A DNA stretch of 8,933 bases from Chloroflexota bacterium (GTDB lineage Bacteria > Chloroflexota > Dormibacteria > Dormibacterales > Dormibacteraceae). Made by a program: the position numbers and the translations under genes. The stretch lies in NCBI GenBank assembly GCA_005880345.1, contig VBGE01000129.1:1-8933 (forward strand), written 5' to 3'. Shown one piece after another: positions 5,737 through 8,933 of the stretch. The notes below the pieces were generated by a model, which saw nothing but the letters and a program-made list of their open reading frames with translations, did not search any database and was not told where the DNA came from. Numbering within the stretch: position 1 is the stretch's first letter; each line of letters starts with the position of its first letter.

Positions 5737-6618
5737 TTGGCCGTCGCACCTGCTGCAGCTAGACCCCGTCCGGGCGGTGGTCGTTTGTTCATCATCGTCG
5801 GCTTGTTACTGGCGGCTGTCGCCTTTGGCGCAGTCATCCTGATCAGCAGCCTGGGCGGCGGCGGAGGCGGCCTCGGCGGCCCCAGCACGCCCGTCATCAT
5901 CGCCAAGCAGGCGATCCCGCTTCGTCACCAGATCGTCGCGTCTGATCTCGAGGTCGCGCACGCCGCGGTGAACGGAAACGGAACGCTCAACAACACCTAC
6001 GGCAGCATCAATGACGTGATCAACAAGATCTCCGAGATCAACATCTCGAAGGGCACGATGCTCACGTCGGACATGCTGGCGACGGACATCAACGTCATCC
6101 CGTCCGGCGCCGCGCCGGCGTATCTGCCGCTGGCCAAGGGTTACGTCGCGATGACCATCCCGACGGGCGAACAGGTGGGTGTCGCCGGGCACATCAGCGT
6201 CGGCGACTACATCACCGTGATCGCCTCAGCCCAGGTCACCATCTTCGCCACGACCGGGCAGCAGCAGAGCGCGCCTCGAGTGGTCAGCAAGACTGTGTTC
6301 ACCAACCTCCGGATCATCGGCCTCGGACCGGCATCGGCCGGCGTGCAACCGGCGAACGGAGGGGGCTCCTCGACGACAACCACCGGCGCCGCGCAGACAG
6401 GGCTGACCTCCAGCCTGACTGTCGAGGTGACCCAGTGCGACGCCGAGTTCCTCACGTGGTTCTTGAACAACACCCAGGTCAGGTACACGCTCGAGTCCTA
6501 CAGGGACTACGCGACCTCGCCGACAGACAACGGCGACGCGAAGTGCAGGTTGATCACCGACGCACATGGAGTGAGCAACGCGGTCGTAGACCAGGCCTTC
6601 AGCTTCTCGAAGCTGTAG
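5737..6618 (+). CDS. cpaB: CpaB/RcpC-family Flp pilus assembly protein
   Basis: A 293-residue bitopic membrane protein of the Tad pilus. A short basic N-terminus is followed by one membrane helix (17-38: L-F-I-I-V-G-L-L-L-A-A-V) and a Gly-rich linker (40-48). Next comes a SAF-type domain (~52-118), with V-I-I-A-K-Q-A-I-P-L-R-H (53-64) and I-S-K-G-T-M-L-T-S-D-M-L (103-114). The RcpC/CpaB domain starts at ~134, with G-Y-V-A-M-T-I-P and G-H-I-S-V-G-D-Y-I-T-V-I (151-162). A Ser/Thr/Gly-rich spacer (205-222) precedes a last beta-rich part. Length is normal for the family. In diderms CpaB sits with the secretin; in monoderms its extracytoplasmic domain is thought to line the pilus exit path or bind the wall. 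TTG 5737 is chosen for its Shine-Dalgarno. cpaF begins 11 nt after the TAG, so the two are co-transcribed. Confidence 0.88.
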   Translation: MAVAPAAARPRPGGGRLFIIVGLLLAAVAFGAVILISSLGGGGGGLGGPSTPVIIAKQAIPLRHQIVASDLEVAHAAVNGNGTLNNTYGSINDVINKISEINISKGTMLTSDMLATDINVIPSGAAPAYLPLAKGYVAMTIPTGEQVGVAGHISVGDYITVIASAQVTIFATTGQQQSAPRVVSKTVFTNLRIIGLGPASAGVQPANGGGSSTTTTGAAQTGLTSSLTVEVTQCDAEFLTWFLNNTQVRYTLESYRDYATSPTDNGDAKCRLITDAHGVSNAVVDQAFSFSKL

Positions 6619-6629
6619 CCGGGGGTCAG

Positions 6630-8117
6630 ATGGGCCTCCTCGATAGGGTCAAGCAGAACCAGACGGTTCCGCCGGCGGGGCCGACCGGAAACGGTCCCGC
6701 CGCCACCGCGACCCTGCCCGGGGCGGCCACGACTTACGCGTCGGCGTCGACCGCTCCCGCGAATCAGACTGCGGCCCCCGCCGCGCCCGCAGCCGGCGTT
6801 CAGCGCGGCCCGGTCGGCGGAGACCTTTCCCCGGCGTTCGCCGCGGCCAAGGTCCAGATCCACTCGAAGCTGATCGAGAAGTTCGCGGACGAGATCGACT
6901 CCAGCAACAAGGCGGGAGTCCGCGAAAAGATCCTCGAGCTGGCGGAGGAGTACTTCCGCTCCACCGCGATGACCATGACCAAGAACGACAAGGAGCGCCT
7001 TGTCGACTCGGTCCTCGACGACGTGCTTGGCCTTGGTCCGCTCGAGGCCTTGCTCGCCGACGCGAGCATCACTGAAATCATGGCCAACCACCCGAAGCAG
7101 ATCTACGTCGAGAAGAGCGGCGAGCCGACGCTTTCGGCCGTGACGTTCGAGTCCGAGCGGCAGATGCGGCAGGTCATCGACCGCATCGTCAGCCTGGTCG
7201 GGCGCCGCGTCGACGAATCGACGCCGATCTGCGACGCGCGTTTGAAGGACGGCTCTCGTGTCAACGTGGTCATCCCTCCGATCGCCCTCAAGGGCCCGGC
7301 GCTGACCATCCGCAAGTTCGCCAAGGAGAAGTGGGGCCCGGCCGACATCGTCAACCGCTTCAAGTCGTCGAGCCCGGAGATCATGACTTTCCTTCGCTCA
7401 TGCGTGCGGGCGCGGCTCAACATCCTGGTCTCGGGAGGCACCGGCTCCGGTAAGACCACGTTGCTGAACATCCTCTCGTCGTTCATTCCGGAGAACGAGC
7501 GACTCATCACCTGCGAGGACGCCGCCGAGCTCCAGCTGCAGCAGCCCCACTGGATCCAGCTCGAGTCACGCCCACCCAACGTCGAAGGCAAAGGCGCGGT
7601 CCCGATTCGTGAGCTCGTCAAGACCTGTCTTCGTATGCGCCCCGACCGCATCATCGTCGGCGAGTGTCGCGGCGGCGAGGCCCTGGACATGCTCCAGGCC
7701 ATGAACACCGGTCACGACGGCTCGATGTCGACTCTGCACGCCAACAACCCGCGCGAGTGCCTGGTCCGTCTCGAGACCCTGGTTCTCCAGGCCGGCCAGG
7801 ACCTCCCATCCCGCGCCATCCGCGAGACCATCGGCGCGGCGATCCACCTGATCGTGCAGCAGTCCCGCCTCCGCGGCGGCGTGCGCCGAATCGTGAGCGT
7901 GGCAGAGGTCATCGGCATCAAAGACGGTGAGATCCAGACCCAGGAGCTGTTCACGTTCCGCCAGCTTGGCGTCAGTGCCGAAGGCAAGGCGGTCGGCTTT
8001 CACACAGGCATGGGAACACTGCCAATGCGTATGGAGCACCTCAGGTCTGAGGGCGAAGACATCCCAGAGCAACTATTCGCGCCGATCAAGCAACCATCCC
8101 CGGACAAGCTGTACTGA
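6630..8117 (+). CDS. cpaF: CpaF/TadA-type pilus assembly ATPase
   Basis: A 495-residue cytoplasmic hexameric ATPase of the type II/IV secretion superfamily that powers Tad pilus assembly (and probably retraction) by working on TadB/TadC. Residues ~10-65 are an Ala/Pro/Thr-rich low-complexity leader. The N-terminal domain follows (L-G-L-G-P-L-E-A-L-L-A-D, I-T-E-I-M-A-N), then the core: Walker A G-G-T-G-S-G-K-T-T (269-277, Lys275), Asp box E-D-A-A-E-L (from 296), Walker B R-I-I-V-G-E-C-R-G with Glu345, and His box S-T-L-H-A-N-N-P with His370. All catalytic elements are intact. The reading frame extends upstream into cpaB, but the ATG at 6630 begins the family-like M-G-L-L-D-R start right after cpaB, with a G-rich site (6619-6625) as a modest ribosome-binding site. 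tadB follows after 17 nt. Confidence 0.95.
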   Translation: MGLLDRVKQNQTVPPAGPTGNGPAATATLPGAATTYASASTAPANQTAAPAAPAAGVQRGPVGGDLSPAFAAAKVQIHSKLIEKFADEIDSSNKAGVREKILELAEEYFRSTAMTMTKNDKERLVDSVLDDVLGLGPLEALLADASITEIMANHPKQIYVEKSGEPTLSAVTFESERQMRQVIDRIVSLVGRRVDESTPICDARLKDGSRVNVVIPPIALKGPALTIRKFAKEKWGPADIVNRFKSSSPEIMTFLRSCVRARLNILVSGGTGSGKTTLLNILSSFIPENERLITCEDAAELQLQQPHWIQLESRPPNVEGKGAVPIRELVKTCLRMRPDRIIVGECRGGEALDMLQAMNTGHDGSMSTLHANNPRECLVRLETLVLQAGQDLPSRAIRETIGAAIHLIVQQSRLRGGVRRIVSVAEVIGIKDGEIQTQELFTFRQLGVSAEGKAVGFHTGMGTLPMRMEHLRSEGEDIPEQLFAPIKQPSPDKLY

Positions 8118-8134
8118 CTCCTTTGGAGGATTAG

Positions 8135-8933
8135 ATGCCCCCCACAACCGCGGTTCTCGGATTGATCGCCTTTGCAGGCGTCTTCCTGTTCATCCTCGGT
8201 GTCCGCCAGCTGCGACGGTCGGCGGGTGGTACGGAAGACTTCCAGGCGAGGCTGGCGGCTTACGGTGTCACGACGGCCGGCGCGCAGGCGCTGCCCCAAT
8301 CGGGCGGCGGCCTTCGCGACACGATGAACCGCCTTTTCCAGCCGGCCGCGGACCGCATGGGCCGAGGCAATACCAAGAAGGGCAAGCCTTCCGTGGCCGA
8401 GCAGCTTCAGCGCGCGGACCTCAAGCTGAGGCCGTCGGAGTTCTTCATGATCCAGCTCGGCACCGCGGCGGTGCTTGGCCTGATCGTCGTACTTCGCTTC
8501 CACATCACACTCGGCAGCATCTCGGTGATCTTCAGCCCGATCGCGCCGATCATCGGCTACTTCCTGCCGACCTTCTACGTCCGCTACCGGATCAGCCAGC
8601 GGTTGAAGAAGTTCAACGGCCAGCTCGGTGACACGCTGACCCTGCTCTCCAACGCGCTGAAAGCGGGCTACTCCTTCGCCCAGGCCATCGACACAGTCGC
8701 CAAGAACGCAGTCGAGCCGATCGGTGACGAGTTCGGCCGTGCCGTACGTGAGATGAACCTCGGCGGCTCGCCGGACGAAGCGCTCTCCAACATCACCAAG
8801 CGCATCGCCAGCAACGACTTCGACCTGGTCGCCACGGCCTACTCGATCCACCGCACCGTCGGTGGCAACCTGGCCGAGATCCTGGACAACATCGCCTACA
8901 CGATTCGCGAGCGGGTCCGCATCAAGGGCGAGA
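8135..8933 (+). CDS. tadB: TadB pilus assembly platform protein, partial at the window edge
   Basis: The first 266 residues of a TadB (type II secretion F-domain) inner-membrane protein, still open at the right edge. It partners CpaF and the related TadC to form the assembly platform for the Flp pilus. An N-terminal membrane helix (6-24) is followed by a cytoplasmic linker with V-A-E-Q-L-Q-R-A-D-L-K-L-R-P-S-E-F (87-103). Two adjacent membrane helices (~105-121 and 128-150) come next, then the F-domain start, L-G-D-T-L-T-L-L-S-N-A-L-K-A-G-Y-S-F-A-Q-A (164-184), and the conserved V-G-G-N-L-A-E-I-L-D (242-251). The cut falls at R-V-R-I-K-G-E, just before the next membrane segment expected for the family. 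The ATG at 8135 has GGAGG (8125-8129) five bases upstream. tadC would be expected outside the window. Confidence 0.93.
   Translation, partial: MPPTTAVLGLIAFAGVFLFILGVRQLRRSAGGTEDFQARLAAYGVTTAGAQALPQSGGGLRDTMNRLFQPAADRMGRGNTKKGKPSVAEQLQRADLKLRPSEFFMIQLGTAAVLGLIVVLRFHITLGSISVIFSPIAPIIGYFLPTFYVRYRISQRLKKFNGQLGDTLTLLSNALKAGYSFAQAIDTVAKNAVEPIGDEFGRAVREMNLGGSPDEALSNITKRIASNDFDLVATAYSIHRTVGGNLAEILDNIAYTIRERVRIKGE

Noticed and set aside
5851..5883. Tandem GGC-rich stretch within cpaB, considered as a repeat
   Set aside because: It simply encodes the Gly-rich linker after the membrane helix.
6435..6629. N-terminal extension of CpaF into the cpaB gene
   Set aside because: The extra residues overlap cpaB in another frame and are Arg/Gln-rich shadow sequence; ATG 6630 begins a family-like N-terminus directly after cpaB.
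1..8933. CRISPR array, tRNA or rRNA genes, and transposase genes
   Set aside because: No regularly spaced repeats, tRNA-like cloverleaf or CCA end, rRNA-like sequence or transposase motif was seen on either strand.

Overview
This is a high-GC bacterial window (GC-rich third positions, GTG and TTG starts used alongside ATG). It carries the tail of a surface-polysaccharide or glycosyltransferase cluster, a convergent membrane-protein pair, and the beginning of a Tad (tight adherence, type IVc) pilus operon. No secretin (RcpA/CpaC) gene is seen. Together with the mix of families, this is compatible with a monoderm-like lineage such as Chloroflexota, Dormibacterota or Actinomycetota. That placement is inference; no marker gene in the window settles it.

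Left block (1-3158, + strand). The order is: the 3' end of a WecG/TagA/CpsF-type glycosyltransferase; a GT2 glycosyltransferase of the dolichyl-phosphate glucosyltransferase type; a second GT2 enzyme of the polyprenol-phosphate mannose synthase type, joined to the first by an ATGA overlap; and a large polytopic GT-C-like membrane protein. The logical reading is that the GT2 enzymes charge a polyprenyl-phosphate with sugar and the membrane protein uses it outside the membrane. Both GT2 genes look damaged. The first appears to lack about 36-40 internal residues, including the segment that normally carries a D-T-Q-C-G-F-K type motif. The second loses its usual C-terminus exactly where a palindromic C/T-rich then G/A-rich repeat (1552-1588) begins. 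That repeat also supplies the apparent N-terminus of the membrane protein.

Middle block (3136-5320, - strand). An ICMT/PEMT-like integral membrane methyltransferase overlaps a second GT-C-like polytopic protein by 50 nt. The latter runs tail-to-tail into the + strand membrane protein with a 23-nt overlap of the coding ends.

Right block (5380-8933, + strand). After a divergent intergenic region there is a promoter candidate, an exceptionally strong Shine-Dalgarno, and a 30-codon gene too short for usual gene finding. Its product looks like the C-terminal half of a Flp pilin without the prepilin leader. A strong intrinsic terminator follows. Then come a -10-like element and cpaB (TTG start), cpaF and tadB (cut by the window edge). 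The isolated, strongly translated mini-gene with its own terminator, upstream of the assembly-machinery genes, has the layout expected for an abundant pilin subunit. It is the most interesting feature here.
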